From Muribaculaceae bacterium Isolate-037 (Harlan) (GTDB taxonomy: Bacteria; Bacteroidota; Bacteroidia; Bacteroidales; Muribaculaceae): a DNA stretch of 64,000 bases. Positions 9,208-17,703 of the stretch are shown one piece after another. The notes beneath the pieces were generated by a model, which worked only from the letters and a program-made list of their open reading frames with translations, had not been told where the DNA came from and did not search any database. Position numbers and translations under genes: made by a program. The DNA lies in NCBI GenBank assembly GCA_003762615.1, contig RIAZ01000007.1, forward strand, positions 62,001 through 126,000. Direction: 5' to 3'. How positions within the stretch are numbered: the stretch's first letter is position 1; every line of letters begins with the position of its first letter.

Positions 9208-10359
9208 CTAAATCAACTTATTATAAATTTTTGTAGCAAATTTAAGTATCTTAGCATCAAGTCTTCCTTTATGAAAGGAACAATAGTAAGATATTTTATC
9301 TTTCCATGATGCATTTCCAAGATAATCAATAAAACCGATATTGAAATCTTTGGGATTGTAATTATTCCGATTGCACCAGTCTTTTACAGCTTTGTCACAT
9401 ATTCCGTCAAAAGAATAATCCATACCATCCATCCAATTATTATTGACATAAGCGTCAATAGTCTTCGCCACACCACTCTTAATATCGTATTCTTCGTTGA
9501 CAAAAGGTATTATTGACTTAACTTTGGATGATGAGCTTTTACAATCGGTTGATCTTCCAGCTATCAATTCACCTCGTCTTTCTGGAATATAAGCAGCATA
9601 TTCTTCTGGAGTGAGATCAATAGTCTTGACTGGTACTTTAAGATTCTCTTCTATTGCATGTAATACTTCCTCAAAAGAATAGACATTATTACCGCATATA
9701 TTAAACTCCTGATTATATGCCTTTTTATTTCCGATAAGAGGAACAAAAAATTTTGCAAAATCTTCCACACGCATCATATTGCACAAATTTTTACCTTCAT
9801 TCCATCTTATAATAGGTTTTCCTAAAAGAACCCTTTTTATTATGGTGCCATGTTTCCCATAAGGAGGAGTGATTCCATAAGGTATCCTCGTATCCCCATA
9901 TGTTATTGATGGTCTTATGATTGTATATGCAGTGTTTGTTTTTTGAGACAAATCCCTCAGACATTCCTCAGCTGCCCATTTATTAATACTATAATCCCAT
10001 CGGGAATCCACCTTGGAGGAATCCTCAAAACTTACATCAATATTAGGATAGTCATACACCTGAGCTGAAGAAATAAAGAAATACTGAGATGTAACTTTTG
10101 AATAAAGACTAAAGCTCTTTTTAATATCATCAGCATTATAACACAAAAAATCAATCACTGCGTCAAAGTGATCATTGCAAATAGATTTCTGTATAGTATT
10201 CACATCGTTTTTATCCGCTATAATTAAACGAATACCATCTGGAATATTAGATTTCCTATGTCCACGATTGATAATTGTTACATCTAATTTATTTGATATA
10301 CACTCTGAGAGAATTGCGGAACTGATACATCCAGTTCCTCCTATGATTAAAACTTTCAT
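9208..10359 (-). CDS. NAD(P)-dependent epimerase/dehydratase (SDR family)
   Basis: 383 residues. The N-terminus KVLIIGGTGCISSAIL is a Rossmann dinucleotide motif (GGTGxIS), FDAVIDFLCYNADDI follows, FFISSAQVYDYP is the usual SDR strand, and WDYSINKWAAEECL supplies the catalytic Y-x3-K. It probably makes or modifies a nucleotide sugar for the repeat unit; the C-terminal ~70 residues extend beyond a minimal epimerase. The next gene in the locus starts 158 bp away at 9049. The exact sugar cannot be assigned. Confidence 0.82.
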   Translation of the reverse strand: MKVLIIGGTGCISSAILSECISNKLDVTIINRGHRKSNIPDGIRLIIADKNDVNTIQKSICNDHFDAVIDFLCYNADDIKKSFSLYSKVTSQYFFISSAQVYDYPNIDVSFEDSSKVDSRWDYSINKWAAEECLRDLSQKTNTAYTIIRPSITYGDTRIPYGITPPYGKHGTIIKRVLLGKPIIRWNEGKNLCNMMRVEDFAKFFVPLIGNKKAYNQEFNICGNNVYSFEEVLHAIEENLKVPVKTIDLTPEEYAAYIPERRGELIAGRSTDCKSSSSKVKSIIPFVNEEYDIKSGVAKTIDAYVNNNWMDGMDYSFDGICDKAVKDWCNRNNYNPKDFNIGFIDYLGNASWKDKISYYCSFHKGRLDAKILKFATKIYNKLI

Positions 10360-10384
10360 AACGAACCTACAAAATCATGAATTA

Positions 10385-12181
10385 TTAATACCATTCCACG
10401 GAATCTTTAAGAACTTTAGCAGGAACACCGCCAACAATTGATTTTGCCGGTACATCTTTTGTCACCAATGCCCCGGCTGCGATTATAGCACCATCGCCAA
10501 TTGTTACTCCCTTTAATATTGTTGCTCCCTGACCAATCCAAACATGATTTCCAATCTTAATTGGTTTGGAGATAGAATAACCAGACATCTTAATCATGTG
10601 ACCATCGTAAGATCTTATCACCACATCTCTTCCTATTGCACATCCATGTCCAATTTCTATCTTATCCCCACATGTAATTTGTACATTTTCGTTTATAAAT
10701 CCATCATGAAGAATCAAATGTCCATTTTCAACAATACGTATATAAGAGCCAGAAAATATGGAAAAATTTCCAGTTATTTCAAGACTCCCATTATTTTCCA
10801 AAAGTAACCGTGTTTCCATTCGGCTATTCTTTACTTGATTTACTCCCATTCTTAATTTACCATTAATCCTTATTGAGGCATTTTTAGCAATATCTAAAAT
10901 GCAATGCCGAGTAAAGAAAAACGATATTTTAGATGTAGATGACAAGTGTTTGCTAAACAAATTTAAAGATAGTACCTTAAATAGATGTAAGGGGCTATAT
11001 CCTATAAAATTAAGCATCCTTTTTATTCCTCCCATGACAGACAGATATCTCTTTAACTTATTTTTAACAGTTGGAAGTGGGAAATACCTTTTGGCAACCT
11101 TATCAAATGTATCTTTATCAAGAGCATTAAAGAATTCATTCCTATTGTCATTTGATGGTGTTAATGAGGAATCCATTGCTGGATTGCAAAGTCTAGCTTG
11201 TTCAAGAGTAAACTGTTTCCATACTATGTCATTCTTTATTTCATTAAATAATTGTTCCCCTTTCTTTGAATTTACCATAACAAGAGAGGTACCTTTATCC
11301 TGATCCATTGTAGGATCAATATTTTCAATACCCCAAAAATCGGCTAAAGTAATATCTGATTTCTGAGGAAAGCCTTTAAATGGACAATCATAGCAAGACG
11401 GTCGAGCAAAATTACCCGATTGAAGATAACCAATAAAGAATAAATCATGATAGCGATCCTTACAATATTCTTTACCATTCTCAAAATTTACCCTCATGGA
11501 GAATCTATGCCAGCCCCATTCTTTTGCCTTGAACTTTATACGATTAGCTTTTGCTCCAAATTGAGTTTCAAGCATTTTCATATATGAAAGAAATACTTTT
11601 GGAGAATTAACTCCCCTACAGATAAAGTCAATTGTCACTAAATTATCATAATCCCTATTGCCTAAAAATCTATATAACGCTTGTATTTGACAAGGCGTAC
11701 CACAAAAAAGAACTCTTTTTTGCTCACTTAAAAGTTTTTTGATTTTTTTATAGACATTAGTAGCATTACTCTGTAAATATTTGCTACTTCGCAATTTACC
11801 CAGAGAAGAAGGCTCATTATTAATGATTTGAGACACAGTATGGTCTTCGTTATATACAGCCCCACCAACATATGAACCTTTATTATATTGATTCTGCCCC
11901 AAAACAGAAAATATACCACCCGAAGTACTATCAATTCTAATTTCTTCATCTTTTGAGTAAGCGGCATATACTTTTGGGACATCAAACCGAATAACGCTAT
12001 CTGCTTTATGCAACATCGGACATGTCTTCTCACAAAGATGGCAATTGATACACTTATCAGTATTCACTTCCGGATACCAAAAGCCCTCAATATCATTTTT
12101 AAATGTTATTGCGTTTGTGGGACATATATCTCCGCAAGCATTACATCCACAACAATCGACTTTATTTTTTATTTCAATCAT
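10385..12181 (-). CDS. Fusion: F420-dehydrogenase beta-like Fe-S protein plus hexapeptide acyltransferase
   Basis: 598 residues with two recognisable parts. Residues 1-60 carry two 4Fe-4S clusters ([12 protein letters not shown] and [12 protein letters not shown]). Residues ~80-370 match the coenzyme F420 hydrogenase/dehydrogenase beta subunit family, with [16 protein letters not shown] and [11 protein letters not shown]. Residues ~430-598 form a left-handed beta-helix acyltransferase ending [20 protein letters not shown] and VGGVPAKVL. In polysaccharide loci the Fe-S protein usually accompanies a pyruvyltransferase (here 5377-6516) and the acetyltransferase is a separate gene. The frame is open throughout, so this appears to be a true fusion. 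It is the first biosynthetic gene; an IS element lies 68 bp upstream of its start. Confidence 0.87.
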   Translation of the reverse strand: MIEIKNKVDCCGCNACGDICPTNAITFKNDIEGFWYPEVNTDKCINCHLCEKTCPMLHKADSVIRFDVPKVYAAYSKDEEIRIDSTSGGIFSVLGQNQYNKGSYVGGAVYNEDHTVSQIINNEPSSLGKLRSSKYLQSNATNVYKKIKKLLSEQKRVLFCGTPCQIQALYRFLGNRDYDNLVTIDFICRGVNSPKVFLSYMKMLETQFGAKANRIKFKAKEWGWHRFSMRVNFENGKEYCKDRYHDLFFIGYLQSGNFARPSCYDCPFKGFPQKSDITLADFWGIENIDPTMDQDKGTSLVMVNSKKGEQLFNEIKNDIVWKQFTLEQARLCNPAMDSSLTPSNDNRNEFFNALDKDTFDKVAKRYFPLPTVKNKLKRYLSVMGGIKRMLNFIGYSPLHLFKVLSLNLFSKHLSSTSKISFFFTRHCILDIAKNASIRINGKLRMGVNQVKNSRMETRLLLENNGSLEITGNFSIFSGSYIRIVENGHLILHDGFINENVQITCGDKIEIGHGCAIGRDVVIRSYDGHMIKMSGYSISKPIKIGNHVWIGQGATILKGVTIGDGAIIAAGALVTKDVPAKSIVGGVPAKVLKDSVEWY

Positions 12182-12249
12182 TTTATTTATATCAATTTTG
12201 ACAAAAATATTAATACCAACGACTCAATCTTGTCTAGGTAGTATATTTA

Positions 12250-13145
12250 GAGCTTGTTTAAAAACAAATGTGAATAAAAAAGAGCACCAAATCAAATAAT
12301 CAGGTACTTATGCTTTGAAGATTGTTTTAATAAGTGAAAAAGAACAAACAAACTCAAAGAATCATGTATCTGACCGATTTGACTGATGCTCAAAAGGAGT
12401 ATATAAAAGGAACAATTCTCATGGATAATTGGCGTAGCAAATATGACTTTTTTCTCATACTTGACGCAATCATCTTCATTGATGTCAGTGGTGTTCAATG
12501 GAGAAATCTCCCACACGAATACCCCAAATGGCAGACAGTGTACTACTATTTCAGGCGTTGGGGAGCAATGGATGCCTTTTCTGAATTGGAGGATGTCCTG
12601 ATTCAGAAAGTAAGGCTCAAGAAAGGGGAATCCCCAACTCCGACAATCGGGGCGATAGACAGCCAAAGCTCCCGTTCCGCTCTTCCTCGCTCTGAAAAAG
12701 GTATTGACGGCAACAAGAAGGTCAAAGGTGTAAAACGCAATATAATAACCGATAAGGATGGTGATATCCTGGAAGGTTCCACGACTCCAGCCAATATGCA
12801 CGACTCCAAGACTGCCTATGCGCTTGTCGCCTTGCTTGTGGCGACTTTCCCCTGGATCAAACGCATTTATGCAGATAGGGGGTATCGTGGCAACTTCATT
12901 GAAACAGCCAAGCATGACTTCGGAATTGATATTGAGATTACACATTCTAACTACAGCGGTAAATTTGTCCCTGCCAAGAAGAGATGGGTTGTGGAGCGGA
13001 CTTTCGCGTGGTTGGATAACTTCAGACGGCTATGCCGCAACTATGAGGAAACCACTGCATCCGCCAATGAAATGCTCATGGTGGCAGCTGTGGTGTTGAC
13101 GCTCCGAAAACTCACCTCTGTTAACAATAATTTTTAAACAACCTC
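12250..13145. mobile_element. Complete IS5-family insertion sequence (IS1031/ISL2-like)
   Basis: An 896-bp element. The left end starts GAGCTTGTTTAAAAA (12250-12264) and the right end, read inward, is GAGGTTGTTTAAAAA (13145-13131): 15-bp terminal inverted repeats with one mismatch. Both ends are flanked by TTA (12247-12249 and 13146-13148), a 3-bp target duplication of the TNA kind made by the IS1031 group. One intact transposase gene lies inside. The element sits between the antiterminator-like gene and the first biosynthetic gene of the polysaccharide locus, with the transposase pointing against the locus. Confidence 0.93.
12334..13137 (+). CDS. IS5-family transposase (DDE)
   Basis: 267 residues. 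The catalytic triad is visible: D in TIGAIDSQSSR (near residue 108), D in IYADRGYRGNF (near 186) and E in KRWVVERTFAWLDNFRRL (near 227). The N-terminal SGVQWRNLPHEYPKWQTVYYYFRRW is the standard IS5/IS1031 N-terminal region. The reading frame is intact and ends inside the right terminal repeat (stop at 13135-13137), so the element is probably active. A shorter start at MYLTDLTDAQ (12364) is possible. A 217-codon open frame on the opposite strand is a shadow of this gene. Confidence 0.95.
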   Translation: MKKNKQTQRIMYLTDLTDAQKEYIKGTILMDNWRSKYDFFLILDAIIFIDVSGVQWRNLPHEYPKWQTVYYYFRRWGAMDAFSELEDVLIQKVRLKKGESPTPTIGAIDSQSSRSALPRSEKGIDGNKKVKGVKRNIITDKDGDILEGSTTPANMHDSKTAYALVALLVATFPWIKRIYADRGYRGNFIETAKHDFGIDIEITHSNYSGKFVPAKKRWVVERTFAWLDNFRRLCRNYEETTASANEMLMVAAVVLTLRKLTSVNNNF

Positions 13146-13430
13146 TTATAATAAATTGGAATATAGAACTAAGGAATCACGCTATTCACATAAAAGAGAA
13201 GTCTAAAATATGAGGGTGAATATTGAGGGTGATTGTTTTGCTATAAATTTCTTTTTATTCTTTTGTTTCTTCGTGTGAAGATGATTCTTTGTGGTCTCTG
13301 CGGTCTCTGCGGTTTTATCTGTGGTTTCGCGCTTTGCGCTCACACTTGAAACAAAACGGCTACGCTTTGGCCGACTTTCCATTTAGAGATCGGGGGGGGA
13401 TCGAGTCGGAAAGGCAGTCGGGATGGGGAG

Positions 13431-14873
13431 TTAGAGGGGTGTGATGAATTCGATGGGGACGGTGGCGGTGACGCGCGCGCCGCCGAGACTGCTGAAGGTG
13501 AGGCTCACTTTGTAGCGGTCGTGGGAAATTTTTTCTATTATGCCTACCTGTCCGACGGCGTTGCCGTGCGTGATGCGGGCGGTGCGCCCTTTCTCTATGG
13601 CGGGAAGGGCGGTCTGTCGTGTGGGGAAGTGGTAGGTGATGGTGTCGGTGCTCACTTCGCAGAGGAGCATGAAGGTGAGCATCTCGCGGTCGGAGATGGG
13701 TGCGGGGAGAGAGGTGGCGGGATGCGTGTAGATGTATGCGTCGGCTCCGAGGTAGCGTTTGAGTTGCTGCGCCACGTCTTGTGTGCAGTTGATGAAGAGT
13801 AGCGACCCCATGAATGTGGGACGCGTGGTCTTTCGCTTCTTGCCGGGGAGTTTCTTGTCGAGTGCCGCATCGGGGGGTGGTACGAATGACCGGAATGCCT
13901 CGCCGCGTAGGAAGGGTATCTGCGGACCGAAACTCTCTGCCATCGTCATGGAGTCTTCGGCATAGCAACGCATCACGTACCAGTGGAGGCGTTCGTCGGA
14001 GATACGGTTGGCTACGGTGAGCCTCGTCTCATCGATCCGCCATTGCTCGTATTGCTTTTTCCCGGTGAGTTTCTTTGCCATGTCGGTTTCCACCTGTATT
14101 GAGGCGGCTATCAGATCGGCTGGTATGTCGCATTTACGTGCGGCGGAGATCCAAGCGTCGGCAGCTGTTGCCGGGGAGAGTGTGGAGGATAGTCCGGCAA
14201 GCTGTCCGATGATGGATAGATTGTCGGAGAATCCCTTTACATCAAGCGATTCAATACATTTGGTGAATGACTTGCGGGTGCGCAGTTCAAATCTGCGGAG
14301 TATGCGACGCTGATGAGGGAGCACGGGGCGAAGCGTACCTTCCGCTGCCATGCTCTTCATGCTGTCGATGGGGAGGGCTGCGGAGAAGAGGGAGTAGAGG
14401 AATATGTCGAGTGAGTTCTGGAGGAGCGGCTGATCGGAGAGATCGAGCGAAGCAAGACGCACCACCTCATCGAATGGCATACTCCTTTCCATTGTTACGT
14501 TTTTTGAACCCAAACCGTTGAATGCTGCCTTAAACTTGGATGCGTTCTCCTTTCCGAATGAATCTTTCATGACGGCGCGGAAACTCATCTGGAAGAGTTT
14601 CACGGATGAGGGGGTCACACCTTCGCGCACGAGAAAATCGCCGAAGTCGGCTACAAAGCCGGGGTTGACGGCGTTGAGGTCGAAGTCGGGTGCGTCGACG
14701 AATTGCTCAAGACGGTTGAGCATCGCGAGGTAGTAGCGTGCCGTGCTTTTTGATTTTGAGTCGGCGACACGCTGACGCAGTGATTCTACTGAGATAAGCA
14801 CTGTGGAATTAGCTTTATTTCGGTGTGGAATCGTGGAAGGGTTCGGGGTGAAATCCGGTATTGAATCGCACAA
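13431..14873 (-). CDS. Tyrosine-recombinase-like domain fused to UpxY/NusG-like transcription antiterminator
   Basis: 480 residues. Residues ~36-110 (STARYYLAMLNRLEQF, DFGDFLVREGVTPSSVKLFQMSFRAVM) resemble the SAM-like core-binding domain of Bacteroidales tyrosine recombinases. Residues ~130-290 follow the layout of the catalytic domain but lack its residues: the box-I arginine region reads SAALPIDSM and the HxxR helix reads SPATAADAWISAA. From residue 297, HWYVMRCYAED, RPTFMGSLLFINC and a KOW-like end (IEKGRTARITHGNAVGQVGIIEKI, closing with TVPIEFI) match UpxY, the NusG-family antiterminator of Bacteroides capsule loci. Position and strand fit an antiterminator for the polysaccharide operon. 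The only start in frame before residue 48 is TTG (14871-14873), so the exact start is uncertain. Its GC content is clearly higher than that of the locus it precedes. Confidence 0.75.
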   Translation of the reverse strand: MCDSIPDFTPNPSTIPHRNKANSTVLISVESLRQRVADSKSKSTARYYLAMLNRLEQFVDAPDFDLNAVNPGFVADFGDFLVREGVTPSSVKLFQMSFRAVMKDSFGKENASKFKAAFNGLGSKNVTMERSMPFDEVVRLASLDLSDQPLLQNSLDIFLYSLFSAALPIDSMKSMAAEGTLRPVLPHQRRILRRFELRTRKSFTKCIESLDVKGFSDNLSIIGQLAGLSSTLSPATAADAWISAARKCDIPADLIAASIQVETDMAKKLTGKKQYEQWRIDETRLTVANRISDERLHWYVMRCYAEDSMTMAESFGPQIPFLRGEAFRSFVPPPDAALDKKLPGKKRKTTRPTFMGSLLFINCTQDVAQQLKRYLGADAYIYTHPATSLPAPISDREMLTFMLLCEVSTDTITYHFPTRQTALPAIEKGRTARITHGNAVGQVGIIEKISHDRYKVSLTFSSLGGARVTATVPIEFITPL

Positions 14874-15089
14874 AAAATTAAAACAACCGTTTTTTTGAGC
14901 AATTCTTCGTCTCCCCCGGAAGTTGCTTTTTGATAGTGATTCCGGAGTGACGATTAGTGCGAATCAATTGGTTTTCATTCGCTTGGATATGTAAGTAGGA
15001 TGAAGACATCTGTCTTTTCCTTTTTTGTTGCAATGGTCTGCCGAGATGAGGAGTGATGGTTGTGTCGGCAGTCGCTTTTATTTGGAACG

Positions 15090-15121
15090 CAAATTTAGGC
15101 ATTTTATTTGGTTTACGCAAA
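15090..15121 (-). promoter_or_regulatory. Promoter of the recombinase-antiterminator fusion
   Basis: On the minus strand TTTG (15121-15118), a 20-bp spacer, then TAAATTTG (15097-15090). This matches the Bacteroidetes sigma consensus TTTG-N19-21-TAnnTTTG exactly. Confidence 0.75.
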
Positions 15122-15127
15122 TTTTTA

Positions 15128-15193
15128 TGACATCATGCACATCATGTTGTGACATCATGCACATGTCAGGCTCATATCAGGCACACGTCAGGC
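15128..15193. repeat. Six 11-bp phased repeat units upstream of bioA
   Basis: Six consecutive 11-bp units. Units 1 and 3 are identical (TGACATCATGC), unit 2 is ACATCATGTTG, and units 4-6 (ACATGTCAGGC, TCATATCAGGC, ACACGTCAGGC) share the ending TCAGGC at 15166, 15177 and 15188. The 11-bp step places each unit on the same helix face. The array starts 7 bp beyond the minus-strand -33 element and ends 17 bp before the plus-strand -33 element, so a bound protein could affect either promoter. Confidence 0.75.
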
Positions 15194-15210
15194 ACAATAT
15201 TATTTTCAGG

Positions 15211-15241
15211 TTGCGTGTTTGGTTCGGATTTTGTAATTTCG
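15211..15241 (+). promoter_or_regulatory. Probable promoter of the biotin genes
   Basis: TTG at 15211-15213, a 20-bp spacer, and TAATTTCG at 15234-15241, a near match to TAnnTTTG. Transcription would begin close to 15248, about 27 nt before the bioA ATG. Confidence 0.5.
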
Positions 15242-15274
15242 CGACAGATTAATTCTTATGATTAATTTTTTATT

Positions 15275-16573
15275 ATGAGCAATTGCGGAATCAATTCTGT
15301 GCATGACGAGTTTGACCGTCTGCATCTTTGGCATCCATATACTTCCACTCATGACCCTCTGCCGACTTATCTTGTTGACCATGCGGAGGGTGCGGAGATC
15401 GTATTGGCTGACGGCACCCGTCTTATCGACGGTATGTCGTCGTGGTGGTGCGTGATCCACGGCTATAACCATCCGGTTCTCAACAAGGCGATCGCTGACC
15501 AGACTGCGAAGATGAGCCATGTGATGTTCGGAGGTCTGACCCACTCCCCTGCCATTGAGCTTGGGAAACTTCTACTATCGATTCTTCCACCGTCTATGAA
15601 CCATATCTTCTATGCCGATTCGGGAAGCGTCGCCACGGAGGTGGCGATGAAGATGGCTGTGCAGGCGCAGAATAATCCGCGCAGAACGAATTTCGCCACT
15701 ATCCGCTCCGGGTATCATGGTGACACGTGGAACGCCATGTCGGTGTGCGATCCGGTGACGGGCATGCACGGGGCTTTCGGACCGGCATTGCCGGTGAGAT
15801 TTTTCGCTGATGCTCCGGCGTGTCGCTTCGGTGAGGACTGGGACCCGAAGGATTTCGACTCTATGGCTCGTCTGCTTGACGAGCATGGGGATGAGTTGGC
15901 GGCTGTCATCCTGGAGCCTGTGGTGCAGGGTGCGGGGGGAATGCGTTTCTATCATCCGCAGTATCTTCGCGAGCTGAGGCGTGCTTGCGATGAGAAGGGT
16001 ATCCTGCTCATATTCGATGAGATTGCCACCGGATTCGGGCGGACGGGGAAACTCTTTGCGTGGGAACATGCGGGAGTGGAACCCGACATAATGCTCATCG
16101 GAAAAGCCTTGACCGGAGGTTACATGACGTTCTCTGCAGTGGCTGCCACGGCGAAGGTCGCCGACATGATATCGTCGGGCGAGGCGGGAGTGATGATGCA
16201 CGGTCCCACATTCATGGGGAACCCGCTTGCTTGCGCGGTGGCACTCGCATCGGTAAGGCTGCTGCTCGCCTCCCCGTGGCAGGAGAGGATCAAGCGCATC
16301 GAGAGCATCATGAAGGAACGTCTTGAGGAGGCACGCAATTATCCCAACGTGCGCGACGTCAGGGTGCTCGGTGGTATCGGCGTGATTGAGACGGAGCAAT
16401 ACGTGGATTGCGGTGAGTATCAGAAGCGTTGTGTGAAGGAGGGGGTATGGATACGCCCATTCGGTCACAATTGCTACATAATGCCTCCATATATGGCAGT
16501 CAGCGACAGCCAGGTGGAGAAGCTCTGCGATGCGTTGCTTAAACTGACAAGAGAGATGCCATGCCGGAAATAA
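15275..16573 (+). CDS. bioA: Adenosylmethionine-8-amino-7-oxononanoate aminotransferase
   Basis: 432 residues, normal for BioA. It makes 7,8-diaminopelargonate from KAPA in biotin synthesis, using PLP. Landmarks are [15 protein letters not shown] at the N-terminus ([10 protein letters not shown]), [89 protein letters not shown] (the PLP lysine lies in IGKALTGG) and [15 protein letters not shown]. It is the first gene of the operon and overlaps bioF by 13 bp. Confidence 0.97.
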   Translation: MSNCGINSVHDEFDRLHLWHPYTSTHDPLPTYLVDHAEGAEIVLADGTRLIDGMSSWWCVIHGYNHPVLNKAIADQTAKMSHVMFGGLTHSPAIELGKLLLSILPPSMNHIFYADSGSVATEVAMKMAVQAQNNPRRTNFATIRSGYHGDTWNAMSVCDPVTGMHGAFGPALPVRFFADAPACRFGEDWDPKDFDSMARLLDEHGDELAAVILEPVVQGAGGMRFYHPQYLRELRRACDEKGILLIFDEIATGFGRTGKLFAWEHAGVEPDIMLIGKALTGGYMTFSAVAATAKVADMISSGEAGVMMHGPTFMGNPLACAVALASVRLLLASPWQERIKRIESIMKERLEEARNYPNVRDVRVLGGIGVIETEQYVDCGEYQKRCVKEGVWIRPFGHNCYIMPPYMAVSDSQVEKLCDALLKLTREMPCRK

Positions 16574-17703
16574 AGGATATTCTCGCGCAACTTGACGGTG
16601 AGAACCGTCTGCGCACCATACCGCATGAGGCAACAGGGATGATTGCCGACCTATCGTCAAACGATTACATGGGTCTCGGTGAACTCGGCGACGGATTCCG
16701 TGAGGAATTTCTCAACCGTTTCCCCGATGCTGCATTCACATCGTCGGCATCGCGTCTGCTGTCGCAACGTCAGAAGTATCATTTCTCCCTTGAGGAGATG
16801 CTTGAGGGTCTTTACGGTAAACCTGCACTCCTGTTCAATTCCGGCTACCATGCCAACGTGGGTTGCACCGGTGCACTCACGCTACCCGGTACGCTCTTCG
16901 TATGCGACAAGCTGATACATGCCTCTATGGTGGATGGACTCAGAATCGCAGGGAGCGTGTTCAAGCGATTCCCCCACAACGACCTCTCCAAACTGGAGAT
17001 GATCCTGAGTAGGGAATGTCGGAACTATGAGCACGTTGTGGTGATGGCGGAGTCGATCTACAGTATGGATGGCGATGAAGCCAACCTAATGAAACTTGTG
17101 AAACTGAAACACCTCTACCCCAACCTACTCCTATATATAGATGAGGCGCACGCCTTCGGTGTGCGCGGAGAGAGAGGACTCGGAGTGGCGGAAGAGAAGG
17201 GGCTTATCGATGAGATCGACTTGCTTATCGGCACGTTCGGTAAGGCTGCCGCCTCTGCCGGAGCGTTTGCCGTATGTAGTGAGGAGATGAAGAGTCTGCT
17301 CGTCAACTGCGCCCGTCCATTCATATTCTCCACCGCCCTACCCCCAGTCAATGCCGCGTGGAGCATACTAATAACGGAGAAACTCGTCGGGATGAAGCGT
17401 GAACGGCTCCACCTTGCGGAGCTTTCCCGCCGGTTCTCATCGCGCATAGAGGAGATTTCCGGCGTGCCTACCGGATCCACCTCGCAGATAATACCCTATC
17501 TCACGGGGGATGCCGCACGCGCCATTGCGATAGCCCGCACTCTGAGAGATGCCGGATTCCTCGCGTTACCGATACGCCGCCCCACCGTGCCGCCGGGGGG
17601 TGAACGGATACGCTTCTCGCTCAACGCGAATCTTGACATGAAGAAACTATCCCCGCTTTTCGACGTATTGCGGGATGAAAGAATATTTATCAATGAGAAT
17701 TGA
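16561..17703 (+). CDS. bioF: 8-amino-7-oxononanoate synthase
   Basis: 380 residues. It condenses pimeloyl-ACP with alanine to give KAPA; PLP-dependent alpha-oxoamine synthase family. It has [47 protein letters not shown], the substrate-face [32 protein letters not shown] and the PLP lysine in [14 protein letters not shown]. The start ATG (16561) lies inside the end of bioA, and the end overlaps the bioG-bioC gene by 11 bp, so the three genes are translationally coupled. Confidence 0.95.
   Translation: MPEIKDILAQLDGENRLRTIPHEATGMIADLSSNDYMGLGELGDGFREEFLNRFPDAAFTSSASRLLSQRQKYHFSLEEMLEGLYGKPALLFNSGYHANVGCTGALTLPGTLFVCDKLIHASMVDGLRIAGSVFKRFPHNDLSKLEMILSRECRNYEHVVVMAESIYSMDGDEANLMKLVKLKHLYPNLLLYIDEAHAFGVRGERGLGVAEEKGLIDEIDLLIGTFGKAAASAGAFAVCSEEMKSLLVNCARPFIFSTALPPVNAAWSILITEKLVGMKRERLHLAELSRRFSSRIEEISGVPTGSTSQIIPYLTGDAARAIAIARTLRDAGFLALPIRRPTVPPGGERIRFSLNANLDMKKLSPLFDVLRDERIFINEN

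Larger units (their letters stand above)
14874..15274. other. Divergent intergenic region between antiterminator gene and bioA
   Basis: A 401-bp gap with one promoter in each direction (15090-15121 minus, 15211-15241 plus) and an 11-bp phased repeat array (15128-15193) exactly between them. The minus-strand leader from the predicted start site to the TTG codon is roughly 210 nt. A short open frame on the minus strand (14878-15120) has no recognisable product. Confidence 0.7.

Noticed and set aside
12292-12945. 217-codon open frame opposite the transposase
   Set aside because: Complete antisense overlap with an intact IS5 transposase; the peptide shows no recognisable domain.
13388-13400. Run of eight G downstream of the recombinase-antiterminator gene, possible phase-variation tract
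   Set aside because: It is outside any coding sequence and not placed between promoter elements, so no switching effect is evident.
13860-14870. Phase-variable promoter inversion at the polysaccharide locus
   Set aside because: Inverted repeats flanking a promoter were looked for around 12182-15120; none were seen apart from the IS ends.
15575-16660. 361-codon open frame on the minus strand opposite bioA
   Set aside because: Shadow of a GC-rich coding sequence; His/Arg-rich peptide with no domain, no promoter or plausible start.
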